In this document: one piece after another, positions 37,161-48,545 of the stretch
How the letters are laid out: the number at the start of each line of letters is the position of its first letter
How positions within the stretch are numbered: the stretch's first letter is position 1
Origin: Numida meleagris
Taxonomy: Eukaryota; Chordata; Aves; Galliformes; Numididae
DNA length: 64,000 nt
Assembly (NCBI RefSeq): GCF_002078875.1
Contig: NC_034414.1
Coordinates: forward strand, 34,007,660 to 34,071,659
Direction of reading: 5' to 3'
Translations under genes and position numbers: made by a program
Notes under the pieces: generated by a model
Seen by the model: only the letters and a program-made list of their open reading frames with translations
What the model was told of the DNA's origin: nothing
The model's database searches: none

Positions 37161-37690
37161 AGGTAGCTCCAAAAGTAATGCATCTTATTTATTTCCATGG
37201 AAACTATAGCAGCCAAAAAGAGCACAATAACATTATTTGATAGAGCAAATTCTCAGCTACAAAACTGTTTTTCAACATAGTCACCACCATTAGCTGTGCA
37301 TTTTCAACAGCAATGAACAAGAGTATGCATTCTGCTGTTGTAAATACCTGTACAAGCAGAGGTGACCTACTGTCCCTGTTGACTCTGCTAGAACTGTGCT
37401 CACATCCACTGTTTTGTATCCAGAAACATTCAGCAAGCATCAATGAATATTAATGGGAGCAATTTTTTCAGGATGGAGGGATTCAGTGCCACACCTTTGC
37501 TTCATCTGTACTTACATGTCAGACGCCATTTTGTCAGAATGCCCCCTGATGCCATATGTCACTTGGCAACAAGATGTCATGAAATACTTGTGGGAAGGTT
37601 CAACCTCTTCTGCTGTACCACCAATATCTGCCTCTGATGTTGTGGATCAACATAATAAAATAGCAGGTATTACTTTTGGGGCAGCCCTCA
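37161..37690 (-). mobile_element. Mariner (Galluhop-like) internally deleted copy, minus strand
   Basis: Left end GGTAGCTCCAAAAGTAATGC and right end GGTATTACTTTTGGGGCAGC are inverted repeats matching those of the copy at 31628. The transposase-like segment runs on the minus strand (ECFWIQNSGCEH in the alternate frame shared with the other copy). It is about 530 bases long and lacks the catalytic part. Confidence 0.87.
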
Positions 37691-40600
37691 TTATTTTCTT
37701 CTCTTTTTAAGAAAAAGAAGAAAAAGTTGAAAAATGAAAAATTATAGTAAAAACTACTGTGCACTATATTGGGCACTGCCTTTGACAGCTATGTTTGCCT
37801 TATTTTCCGAACTCGGAATAAATAACTTTTGTTACTTTATTTCAGTCCAGCAATCATTAACTGATTTCTCTGAACTACATTCAAGTTCCCGAGAAAGATT
37901 TATATCCCAGTTTCCAGTAAAATGAATTGTGCCTGCAGATCTCTGCAGTAGCACTGCAGAAATAGTAACAGCTTAGTGTCAAGCAGCTACATTACATAAT
38001 ACTAGAATATAAATTCTGCTTCTTAAGGCTTTATAGAATGTTTTCTTCTTTTTAGCTGCACTTAATTATTACTTGGTTTTTCTCAAACATGGAAGTACCA
38101 GCCTTGTATTTGAGTCCTGAAAATAAAATCTGAACTAAGTAAAGTGAAAAACTGAAGAGCACTATTAAAAATAAATGCTCTCAAAACGTGAAATCTTGAT
38201 CAAAGATGAAAGGATAGCTGGCAAATTAATTATCTAGGAGATATGCAGGCATATGTAAACTTCATCCATAAAGAAAAAAACAACAAAAAATCTCTAAGTA
38301 AGGTGACTTCTAAACTTACTTCTAATTGATTTTACTTACAAGATTTTAATAAGAATAGACAGTAAAAGGGAAAGAGATGTTAATGTTTCCAACAAAAGTT
38401 TTGTGTTTCCATCTGTAGACTTATTCTAAAGAAAATGTAGCAGTTTCAATTGATTTTACATATGTAAAAGAGAAATTAATGATAGTTAGAATGTATTGCA
38501 GAATTGATTTCAACACTGAAAGAGCTAACTAAAAGAATGATATCAATCAAAACCCAGGTATTAACGAAAAATTAGTGGTCTTAAATGCTTGTTAGCTTCA
38601 GAAGTAGAGACTAGAGAGAAAAAATATATATCAGTTTTATTCATTTTCACTTTTATTTTTCTGAACAGCTAAGTTCATTTTGAAGAACAACTCTAAATAG
38701 ATATTTTGCTACAAGTACTTATTTAATAAGAAATTGTTAATTCATTCTCAGAAGTCTATTTGTTTCTTACTAATTCTAATTGTTAGTTCTAATTTGCTGC
38801 TTGTTCTATATGGATTGCAGGTCCTCGTGGGATCTTGATAAATTAATTTCAGTCACTGATTGTCCCTGTACAGCATTGAAATAATTAAAAAATACATTTG
38901 AGATCTGATCTTACATTTCAAATTGAATTCTTTTTTGATGCAATTTTGATTACATTTTTACCTCCCAAGTGAAAGCCTAAAGATCTGCAATCTTTCTAAG
39001 CACAGATGATTTCACACATTTTTAAAGCAAAAGCTCAATAAGATCTTGCAACTATTAACTTAGTGCTTGGCACTAAATAAAAACCTCTAGTATGAGCTGC
39101 TTCTTTCAGTCTGTAATTGGAAAAGTTTTTATCAAGTTTTTCTTTACCACCCTTTAACTTTTGTGAAATATCATATTCTTTTATGTTGTACTTTGGAAAA
39201 CTACTCAGTATCAACGGAAAATGTGTAAGCTCTACAATATGTCCTCTGCCTCACACAATGCTGAGGCCAGAAGACATTTTTGCTATTATTAGTAGCAGCT
39301 CTATTTTCTCTTTTAATATGTAACTTTTGCAACTATTTTCTGAGTTCAACTAAGAATTAGTGTTCTTCTACATTAGCAGTTGTCAGTACTATTTAAATTC
39401 CAAGTCCATGACATGGTATTTCACAGTCATTAAATGTCAAGATGAGCAAGGCTAGTAAACAAAAAAGAATGAAAAGAAAATATCTGCCAGCTGTTTGTAG
39501 CGCTTTCCAGATGAAAAACTTCACGCTCTCCAAAGTGTTAGAGGTCTAACAAGGCAGTAGGATAAATTCTTGAATTCCAATTTACATATATTAGATTATT
39601 CTCCTCATCAATCAGTGAATGTATTCATTCAGTTTTAAATCTCAGTTATTTCAACACAGAATGACTTGTTTTCTCTTGTTGGTAAGATATGTGAATAACT
39701 AATTTTGTAAGCACTATTATAATCTAATTGTCAGACATATTTTTCCTGTAATCTAATTTTAATATTGTCTTTTATAGAATTGTGGGGGATTACTAATGCA
39801 GAAACACCATCAACTACCTAAAATATTTCACTACATCCATGACAATGATTTGAGTAGGAGAATTTATCATATATTTTCATAACTGCAACACTAAGAATTC
39901 CAAGGGATATCTACCTGTAGTGAAGATGTATCAAACAATTTGCTTTTTTTTTTTTTTTTATTACTGGTATGTTAAAATCCTAGCCTTGAAATGAGCGCAA
40001 GTCCTGTTGACTTTAAAAATTACTCACCTTTAATATCTTAGAATGTTGTAAGTGAAAAAATTAAATATACATGAACAATTTTCTCTGCATTTGTGAAATG
40101 ACTGCGCATTATTTTATCCTCTTATTTTTTGAAGTATCTCATATTAATTAATTTAGAGATATATCTAGGCAGAGGTAGTTTTCTTCAAGTTCATAGTTTC
40201 TTTGCAGAATTTTGCTTTCACACAACATACTAGAACCTCAAATGCATCCGAAATATTGATTTTCTGCTCACAAATTATTGCATTTATGAAGAGGCTTAAT
40301 TCACATCTCAATACATGCAATGGTGTTTGAAATCAGTGAATTTCTGATTGAATATTTAGTTACATAACTGTGCCTGGTTTTTATCCATGGATTTAATAAG
40401 AATGTTCACACAGAACTTGGTTTTGAGTAACATCACTTTCTAGTTCTGAGTTAATTTTACGAGCTTAATGCACAGTCTCTTCCCCATACGATAATCTTCA
40501 TAGTTCATTGCTTCAGAGAAATATCTATTACTTGGACACCTTTGCTCACTCTTCCTTCAACCATGCACTCTCCACTGAGAAATGAAATCTGATGATATGT

Positions 40601-41189
40601 ACATTCACATATATATATATATAAAGATCTCCTGAATTTTGTTATCAGAAGTTTACGATACAGTGAACACCACTGAGAAACTAAGGTTTTATAAATAGCA
40701 GCAATATTAAAAATTAATCCCAGTATTAGTGTGCAAGAAAAAACATTAAATCACTCTTTCTTAAAAATAATTGCCATCTTAAAATTCTTTGATATAATTA
40801 GTGGCAAAAATGGTTAGAACTGAGTAAAGGTAGATTTTGTCCTGTTAGACCTCTCATTGTTTATTCTGAAATTAATCCACTGTACCTGAACAAAAGCAGT
40901 ATACTCTTATTAAAAGAAATGCTATTTATTGCAATATATACTCAGGAGAAATACACATTTAATTTCTACGGAGTTTGACAGACTAATGATAGAAGCTACT
41001 TCTTTTTACTTCTCTTACTACATGTTAACTATGCATCTAGGAAATCTAATGACTGCAACAAACAGCTGTAGATAACATGCAAGATTCATGTTAAAAAAAA
41101 AGAGCCACAAAACCAACCAAACACTGTAAATTAGCCAAATTATCTTTCTGTTCTGGAGTCCTAATTACTTCAATTAAAAAAAAAAAAGT
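37691..41189. other. Long AT-rich unique stretch without recognised gene
   Basis: About 3.5 kb with no recognisable repeat apart from a poly-T run (39943-39959) and an ATATATATAT tract (about 40610-40624). No frame above 70 codons is convincing. Confidence 0.6.
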
Positions 41190-41785
41190 TATTCCTCCCC
41201 AGGAGCAAGGCTGTACACTTGCTCTTGTTAAACCTCATCTGGTTCCTCCCTGCCCAACTCTCCAGCCTGTCCAGGTCATATTGAACTGCCTTCAAGTGTG
41301 TTAGTCAGTTCTCCCAACTTTGTATCATAAGCAAACTTCCTGAGGGTGGACTCTATCACTTCATCAAGGTTGTTAATGAAGATGTTGAACAAGACCAGAA
41401 CCAGCACCAACCCCTGGGGATCACCACTAGTTACAGGCTTCCAACCAGACTGCACTGCTGTTGACCACCTTCTGAGCTCTGCCAGTCAGCCATTTCTCAA
41501 TCCACCTCACTGTCCACTCCTCTATCCCATATTTTCTGCGTTTCATAACAAGGATATTGTGGGAGACCATCTCAAACATCTTGCTGAAATCAAGGTACAC
41601 AATCCACTGCTCTCCCAGCCAGTGATGACATTGCAGAAGGCTGTCAGGTTGATCAAGCATGCCTTTCCCTTAGTGAATCCATGTTGACTGCTCCTGATAA
41701 CCTTCTTCTCTTCCAATTGCTTGGCGATGGCATCCAGAACAAATTGTTCCATCATCTTTCCAGGGATGGAAGTGAGTCTGACTGG
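41190..41785 (-). mobile_element. CR1 LINE ORF2 fragment, minus orientation
   Basis: Read on the minus strand it covers the reverse transcriptase domain from the VMEQ region through motif A to the segment after GDTKLG-like sequence. It lacks the CR1 3' tail, so it is truncated at both ends. It stops abruptly at ACTGG, where a solo LTR begins. Confidence 0.9.
41427..41755 (-). pseudogene. CR1 reverse transcriptase fragment, frameshifted
   Basis: Two overlapping minus frames make up the RT core. The first (41543-41755) reads AIAKQLEEKKVIRSSQHGFT. The second (41427-41660) reads VYLDFSKMFEMVSHNILVMK, where the D of YLDFSK is the motif A catalytic aspartate. A frameshift separates them. The motif C catalytic pair is not visible in either frame. 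Confidence 0.8.
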
Positions 41786-42549
41786 TGTAAGAGATCATTC
41801 CTTTTTCTGCACCTTTGCCTCAAAGCTTGCTGTTGGACACAGATGGACAAGTCCAGGCAAGTCCTGGTTGACATTCGAGAAATCCTCTGTCTGAAGATTT
41901 GCAGGCCAGAGGCAAGGAGAGAGAGATAAGTAGGAGCTTAACAGCCAAGAAGCAGTCTTTTGTGTGGGGTCATCTCGAGGGAGATAACCATACCTCTATG
42001 CTCAGGCATACCTGCACATGACTCTTACCTAAGTGCCCAGGAATGCCGCGTTGGCTGAAGAAGAGGATTAAAAAAGGGACCTACAACCAAGAGGTTGTGT
42101 CTGACATCACATGCCTCATGATGTGATACCTGCCTGCTGCCGGAGTCTCCCAGGCCTGCTACCTGGGACCTGACTGTTTCTCTTAGACTCACTGTCGCTG
42201 TACCTGCTTGATGCCTAAGGACAGCCACTCTGCTGCTGCCTTCTCCTGCACTCTTGCTCCTGTATCAGCCTCAGACCATCGAAACGGCATGCAATGGGAC
42301 GCTGCTCGATCTTTGGTGGTGACTATCCCCGCTTTACGTAATATTTGCTCCTTTGCTGTCTTTCCTATTGCCCACTTTCCCTTCCCCATCGCCCTAACTC
42401 ATAATAATCGCCAGCCTTCCCTTCCCCATCTCCCTGATTGACTTGGATTTGTAATAAACTGGTTGGACCAACATTTGAACTGTTGTTTCTTAATCTCACA
42501 TCAGGTATACATATATCAAAGAACCTGCTCTGATAATCAGAGCAAGACA
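41786..42549 (+). mobile_element. Solo LTR of 764 bp with 5-bp target duplication
   Basis: It starts TGTAAGAGATC and ends GCAAGACA. ACTGG precedes it (41781-41785) and follows it (42550-42554). AATAAA at 42453-42458 and a TATA-like GATTAAAAAAGG near 42066 fit plus orientation, with R and U5 at the right. It shares no clear sequence with the main LTR family. The 5-base duplication would fit an ERVL-like or related class. The several 60-80-codon frames inside are not genes. Confidence 0.75.
42453..42458 (+). promoter_or_regulatory. LTR polyadenylation signal AATAAA
   Basis: AATAAA sits about 95 bases before the LTR end, a normal distance for an LTR. Confidence 0.6.
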
Positions 42550-42554
42550 ACTGG

Positions 42555-45500
42555 GTAAATATCTATGTAAATATCATGAAAGTTGTTTCCATTACTTCCC
42601 AGCTCAATTTCTTTGAACAAACAGAAAAACGATATAACCCATGTGTAACAAATATTTTATTACACACAAATCTTCATCTGCCATACAATCCCACTGATTT
42701 TTAGAGGTTTAATAATCATGATCTGATGAGCAGTGTTTAAACAACTGATTCTCCTATTATGAATCTTTAAACAGGCTTAAAACAATATAGAAAACAAATG
42801 TTATATTTTTGTCTATGATTTGGCATAAAGTGAACCTTTCCTTTGACCTTAACTCATTTGGTAAGATTGTATTGTGTAGAGGACAGAGATGTATCTTGAT
42901 GAGTGGTGTGTAGAAGGTGAAGATGTGTACTATCTATGATAGGTAACAGGAATTTACTACTGAAAGAAAATACAAACCTTCAGCAAATCTTTTAATCTAT
43001 ACCACCATAGTCACTAGACATTAGAACAGTGACTGAATCTCCCTTTTTAAAAAATGTTTTACAATGACATTCCATGAAAACAGTACTTTCAACACATTGC
43101 AAAGTGGTATTTACCAACTGAATCAGATTTACAACATTGCATAAATCCTAGGTGAAATTCTGGTCCCAGTGAGAGTTTTTCCACTAATTATAGAATGGCT
43201 ATTAGTTTGTCATAGTCCAGCATGTAAATTTTCACAATAATGCAAATTAGAATATAAAATATAAAAGCATACTTTATGACCTCTAGAGCATTACATATGG
43301 ATAAGTGTGACATCATTTCAGTTAGAATTTAATGATAGGACTTTGCAATTAAAAACATTGTACTTGCTAAAAAGCACAGGAAAAGAAATGGCATGATAGG
43401 AAGGAAAATCTAATAAATGTTAATATCCCCTGTCTCTGATTGCACAGCACATGTAGCTTTTTTTTCTTGTTCACAATAGCTGCAATGTGGAACAAACAGC
43501 AAAGTGAAATATTTAGTGTCTTAATTTTCAGTTAGGACTTTTTGCACTTGAGAAGTGTCACCAATACTTTCTGGAAGAATCCTGTGTATGTTGCTTAATT
43601 TGTTTAAGTGAAGAAAAAAGCCAATCTCAAATTCACTTCTAATGAGCCATGTGCTAACGTCAGGTCTCTGCTGTCCACTCAAATGCCATGGAACACATCT
43701 GACTTTATAATGAGCCAAACAGTTGTCTCCTCATAATCTTGTTTAGCCTTCTGTTAGGTATCTGTTTCCAAATTTCACAATACTATAGTGGAGATTATGT
43801 GCTTTCATGGCTAAAACCCAGTTGAAGATGTGCTTGTTCTAAAATCCCTCACATTTTGTCAAAATTATTTGCAAGCAGTTGCCTTCATATCCTTTGCCGT
43901 GAGAATGTTTGACCTTACGGAGTCCAAATGGCTTATTGCCTAGTTTTGATCTACTTTGTACACTAATGGGGAAGAGATCAAAACCAGATGACAGACATCA
44001 AGGCAAATGGCCAGTGGCAGAATGGTTGGCCTGTACGCAGAAAACTGAAATAAACCTGCCAAGTATTATTCATCTCAAGGGAAAACTACCTCAAGCTGGC
44101 TGCTTTTACGATTAACTCCTAAATGGTTACTGAGTACCACCACCAAAATTTATTTTGAAATTTGACAGCTTGAACCTTATTTTCTCTTCTAAAATGTATT
44201 TTCTTGCATTCGTTTTAGAAATAAATGCAGAAGAACTACGGTTTGATAAATGCACGTGAATGCAGACAGCTCTTGAGAAAATACAAATATGGCTGTAAGA
44301 AGGACACAGTAAATTTTTCTTTCCATATTATTCTTAGGGAAAGGATAGTGTTAAAAAAATTTAGTTTCAAATACCTATAATCAAGTAGGTTGGTTGTTTG
44401 TGTGCTGGATTATTTTCTCTTATATTACCCAAGCAAAAGGGTTTAACTATAGATCCGGCAAAAGAAAAAGTTTGAAAAACACACAACAGTTTATATTCTT
44501 GCTGAAAATAAAATGTTAGAATATGTTTATACACTATGATTGTTTATCACCTTTGCTGGCAAATAAATTTTAGACTCAGAATTACTAACAGTTAAAGGGC
44601 TTTGCAAAATTAATGGCTTAGTAAACAAACACTATGATCATAATTCAGAGTCACAATACAGCCTCCATAAATTACACTTTTTATTTAAGTATGATAGCTT
44701 GTATTTCTTAACACTTAAATATCCCTCAAATGTGTTCATATTTGGATGTTGAAGATTAGAATACAGAAGAGTGTAGTAAAAGAAATCCCAACATACTCTT
44801 AATGTGTTACTGTTCTCTTTCTTACAGAAAGTAAAATGCACAAAACATCATCATACATTGACCCAGACACCCCGCCCCCACCCCAAAAATTATAACTCAG
44901 CCAAATATCCTAACTATTTTTTTTCCTGGCTTGTCACCTGTGTTTATACATACAAACCAAAAATCATGTTTTATGTTATAACATATGTTATAACACTATT
45001 ATTATGCGTTACAAGCAGATCTTTAACTGAGAAACATGAGAAAACTTTAGTCAGCTAGGGATCCTGCAGGGTAAAGAGGAAGAGAAGCATTTTACATTGA
45101 TTCAGAGGCTTCAGTCCTTACCCTGAATTATAAGGACCGCATCATTCACATGCCTTTTCCAGAGACCAAGGTCCCCAAGGCTGTTCTCAGACCTGTATCT
45201 ATGAGTACTAATCCGAGATGATCCAGCTGTTTATTTTACTGACTGAAGTAATAAATAATTACCAGCAGACATTAAAATATAAATACAATGCCAACACTTC
45301 TTAACTGATAGACTTTGTAAAAACAGCTTGTGCTGTTGGAATGATGTAGAAACAGTAAACCTGTGTGTGCTTTGGTTATCCAGTCCTATACAAAAACACT
45401 GCTGGAGTTCCTGATACTCCACATATTCTATGGGATTTCACAGCAATCTTTTGCATAAGCTACTGATAATGTTGGTTTTATACAATCCTCAAAGTGTGAT

Positions 45501-47092
45501 AATGCTGTGGTGGAATTGCTTTCTAACACAGATAATTTGGTAAGTGACAAAAGAAGACTATCACAATAAAAATGAGACATAGTAAGTATTAAATCTTCCT
45601 TATCCGTTGTTGTTGTTGTTATATTTTCATTTTTAGCTATTTTGAGGTGGCAAAACATGCAGCATTGATTTCTTCTCTATATTCATAAATGAAAAACGTA
45701 TTCAATTTCTAACAACTTTGTGGTTGTTAGACGTTTTTCAGCCTCCATCTTCCACATTTTCTTTCCTCTTCATTCATCTGGACACAAGAAAACATACAGT
45801 TTAAGAATATCTGAGCTGAATGAGATTAGTGTCTGTAATTGAGACAGTTTTGCTTGTGTACAGAATAAGACTTCTTAAACTTTTCATGAAAGAAGTGCAA
45901 GGCATATCATACCGTTTTCAAGGTCTCCTTAATTTTACTTTAAGAATGAGAAAATAATAATAGTAAGTAAAATCTCCGTGTAAAAGTAGCATTCATTTTC
46001 AGGAAACTTAATTATAGCCTACTAAATGGCAGCTGTTTCTTGCAGCATATGCAGAGAATATTTCCTTGTTTATGGACTCTTACGCAAAATAAACCCAAAC
46101 ATATATTCTTTCTCTAGGTAAACAACTAAGTTAAACTGACAGCAAGTTGCTGCAGAGAAAATCTTGTGGACATATTTTATTTCTACCTCAGAGTTTCTGT
46201 TTATCTTAACACATTCTGCTAAAAAGAAGTATTCTATATTAGTTTACATTGTCTTTTTTGCAATGCCTTTCAGGATAGCAGTTATACTGATTACTGTGAT
46301 AGCTAATGACAAGAAAATAGAGATAGAAGTTAGGTTTGAGACAAGAACAGTTAATCAAAAATATAAAACCTTCAGTTTACGTTTGCTAGCTAGATTGGGT
46401 GGAGACTGGATTTTCTATGAAAGTGACAATGTTTTCCTTTTGAAAAAAAAACAGTTGTAGTTGGATAGATATTTAATTATATTTATTAAAGTAAAACCTT
46501 CTGTTTTTGGCAAAATTTTATATAACATGAAATTTCAACAAAAAATGAAGTTTCCTCAGAAATATAATGTTTAATTACAAAAATACCTTATTAAAAATGA
46601 TGATCTTACAAAATATTTATAAATTTGTATTAAATTTATTGAAGTTAACTGATTCTCAGGACCATCACTTTCCAAATGAAAGCCATTTCTTCAGTTGCAG
46701 AACAGATGATCAGTTCTATGTTTAATTGTTATTCACTTTTCTGTAGTTTGCTTCTGGCTGAAAAGCTTAGAGTACTCTGAAGCAATTATGGTTATCAACA
46801 CTAAGTAATGCTGTAATTATTTCGTAATTGATAAATGAGCCTTCTTTAACTGGCAAAATAATAATACTACATACCATCTAGAATTAATATCACTACTGTT
46901 TTCTAATATACATATATTTCCCAGTTGTTTTTCCAGGTATATGAACAAATTTGGGTTCTTGTGTAGCTAGCATACAATGTTGGGAATTCTATGTTACTTG
47001 AGAATTACATTCATACATTTTGCTTATTGCTTTTTGTTGTTGTTTTTTTCCCCCTTGGTTCATTAAAAATTAATATTTTATGGGTAAAAAAT
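42555..47092. other. Long AT-rich unique stretch without recognised gene
   Basis: About 4.5 kb without transposon sequence. A segment at 43860-44110 has complex, less AT-rich composition and could be a conserved non-coding element. A 22-base perfect palindrome lies at 44974-44995. A TTGTTGTTGTTGTT run is near 45607. Confidence 0.55.
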
Positions 47093-47185
47093 AGAATTTC
47101 TAGGTTTTTGTTCTTATTTTGAAGAGAAAGGATTTGGAAATATGAGATTTTACTTGAGAGGAAAAGCAGCTTATTCGGCATTCTT
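47093..47185. repeat. Left copy of 93-bp direct repeat flanking an LTR/tRNA insertion
   Basis: The segment from AGAATTTCTAGG to GCATTCTT is repeated at 48080-48172 with a single difference (G at 47177, A at 48164). The left copy ends on the base before the LTR start and the right copy begins where the tRNA-like sequence ends. It therefore behaves like a very long target-site duplication. Confidence 0.95.
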
Positions 47186-47714
47186 TGTCATGGTTTTATG
47201 ATTTTCGGTTATTGGTACTCCACATCATAACATCATGTAGTGAATGTACCTGGTCCTCAGAAGAGAAGGACTACTACAGTCCCCACGGTACTTTGCTCCT
47301 CTGTTACCATTTTCCAGCCGGAGGGAAAAGATAAAAGCTCGCAGTATAAAAACTTGCAGATCACGAGAGCTCGTCCCTTTTTCCGCCGTCTCTCGTCTTG
47401 GCAGCACCTCGCTCTCCAGCCATCTTATCGTCGGTAGTAGAGTAAGGCCTACCTTGATTTTGGGACATTCTCTCTCTCTGCATTGGATTTATCAGCTTAA
47501 ATTGTAATTATATTGTATTATAGTGTGTTGTTTTGCATTCCGAGATCTTATTTAGTAAATTAGTTTGTTTCTCCTCAGATTGTTGCCGCTGTTCTTTGCT
47601 CTCAGGGCCATCTCCTTACCCTTTTCCCCTTTTTCCTTTTCCCGGGGCATGGGCCCGTGGATCCCCCGTCCCCTTCGTCACGGAACCGGGCCTAACGCCC
47701 GTAAACCATTGACA
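47186..47714 (+). mobile_element. Main-family LTR, complete
   Basis: It spans TGTCATGG to ATTGACA over 529 bases, with the TATA box at 47345-47352. It is very similar to the copy at 21641-22169 and to the minus-strand copy at 12559-13088. It lacks the usual 5-base duplication: its left flank is the 93-bp repeat and its right flank is a single N followed by a second LTR piece. Confidence 0.93.
47345..47352 (+). promoter_or_regulatory. TATA box of the main-family LTR
   Basis: TATAAAAA lies in the conserved GCTCGCAGTATAAAAACTTG context. Transcription would be expected to start roughly 30 bases downstream. Confidence 0.65.
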
Positions 47715-47715
47715 N
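47715..47715. other. Single N, probable assembly join
   Basis: A lone N separates a complete LTR from a partial copy of the same LTR's 3' third. This is where two contig ends with overlapping sequence may have been joined without merging. Confidence 0.9.
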
Positions 47716-47876
47716 ATCTTATTTAGTAAATTAGTTTGTTTCTCCTCAGATTGTTGCCGCTGTTCTTTGCTCTCAGGGCCATCTCCTTACCCTTATCCCT
47801 TTTCCCGGGGCGTGGACCCGTGGATCCCCGTCCCCTTTGTCACGGAACCAGGCCGAACGCCCATAAACTGTTGACA
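47716..47876 (+). mobile_element. Partial main-family LTR (3' third)
   Basis: It starts at ATCTTATTTAG, which corresponds to about position 360 of the complete LTR, and ends GTTGACA. It differs from the neighbouring LTR at several bases and by a small deletion, so it is not a simple copy error. It is followed by leader-like sequence, so it acts as the 5' LTR end of whatever lies to its right. Confidence 0.88.
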
Positions 47877-48012
47877 TTTTTTGGTGGAGAATGCGGGCAG
47901 TAAGTCTGTGTATATATAGGTATACATTTCTGTGTGTGTAATGCATGTTAATTATTGTTTGTTTGCATATGTATATTGACATGATGTAGTGATATGGAAT
48001 AAGGGGTGGAAA
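47877..48012 (+). mobile_element. Leader-like sequence after the partial LTR
   Basis: TTTTT is followed by TGGTGGAGAATGCGGGCA (47882-47899), placed where a primer binding site would be. Its first nine bases equal the complement of a tRNA-Ala 3' end, but the rest needs gaps. The remaining about 110 bases are T- and G-rich (TGTGTGTG, TATATATAG) and encode nothing. A string ACATGATGTAGTG near 47980 resembles ACATCATGTAGTG of the LTR itself. Confidence 0.5.
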
Positions 48013-48080
48013 TGGTTCCCTCACCGGGAATCGAAGCCGGGCCGCGGCGGTGAGAGTGCCGAATCCTAACCACTAGACCA
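48013..48080 (-). pseudogene. tRNA-Glu (CTC) sequence, 5' truncated, with CCA end
   Basis: On the minus strand this reads nucleotides 8 to 75 of tRNA-Glu, including an anticodon loop CTCTCAC (anticodon CTC) and the 3' CCA. CCA is added after transcription in eukaryotes, so its presence points to copying from a mature tRNA. The 5' acceptor strand is missing. Three substitutions are seen against the usual vertebrate sequence as I know it. They lie in the acceptor/T-stem junction, the conserved first base pair of the T loop, and the anticodon stem. It should not be a working gene, because the B box and acceptor stem are damaged. Confidence 0.88.
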
Positions 48081-48172
48081 GAATTTCTAGGTTTTTGTTC
48101 TTATTTTGAAGAGAAAGGATTTGGAAATATGAGATTTTACTTGAGAGGAAAAGCAGCTTATTCAGCATTCTT
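48080..48172. repeat. Right copy of 93-bp direct repeat
   Basis: It matches 47093-47185 at 92 of 93 positions. Its first base (A) could equally be tRNA nucleotide 8 in reverse complement, a one-base microhomology at the junction. Confidence 0.95.
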
Positions 48173-48387
48173 AATTTTCCTTTAGAGTTCATTTGAAGAG
48201 AAGAAGCTGTGTTAGCAACTTAGAAGTTTATCTTCTTCTTGCAAATGGAATGAGATGTTGACAGTTGTTCCTAGAAAAGAGGCATAGTTATTATTTGCTG
48301 TGTGTGCAATCAGAAATTGCACTGCAGTCTGTTTTGCCATCTTGTTTCAGTACTGTATAAAGTATGTATATATTGTACTGTGTTGCC
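48173..48387. other. Unique stretch, no feature
   Basis: Host sequence continues from the right copy of the 93-bp repeat. Nothing was recognised. Confidence 0.5.
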
Positions 48388-48545
48388 AGCAAGTCAAGGG
48401 AGGTGATCATTCCTCTCTGCATTAGTAGGACTGCATCTGGAGCACTGTGCTCACTTCTGGGCTTCCCAGTCCAAGAAAGACATGGAGCCACTGAATAGAG
48501 CCTGGTGAAGAGACAGAGAAAGTTTTATGGGACTAGAGCATCTCT
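48388..48545 (+). mobile_element. CR1 LINE ORF2 C-terminal remnant
   Basis: The strings TTAGTAGGACTGCATCTGGA, GCACTGTGCTCACTTCTGGG and AAGAAAGACATGGAGCCACT follow CR1 ORF2 in the right order. Both ends are lost. Confidence 0.8.

Noticed and set aside
48013..48080. Functional tRNA-Glu gene
   Set aside because: The 5' acceptor strand is missing, the B box is altered and CCA is encoded in DNA, which points to a copied tRNA.
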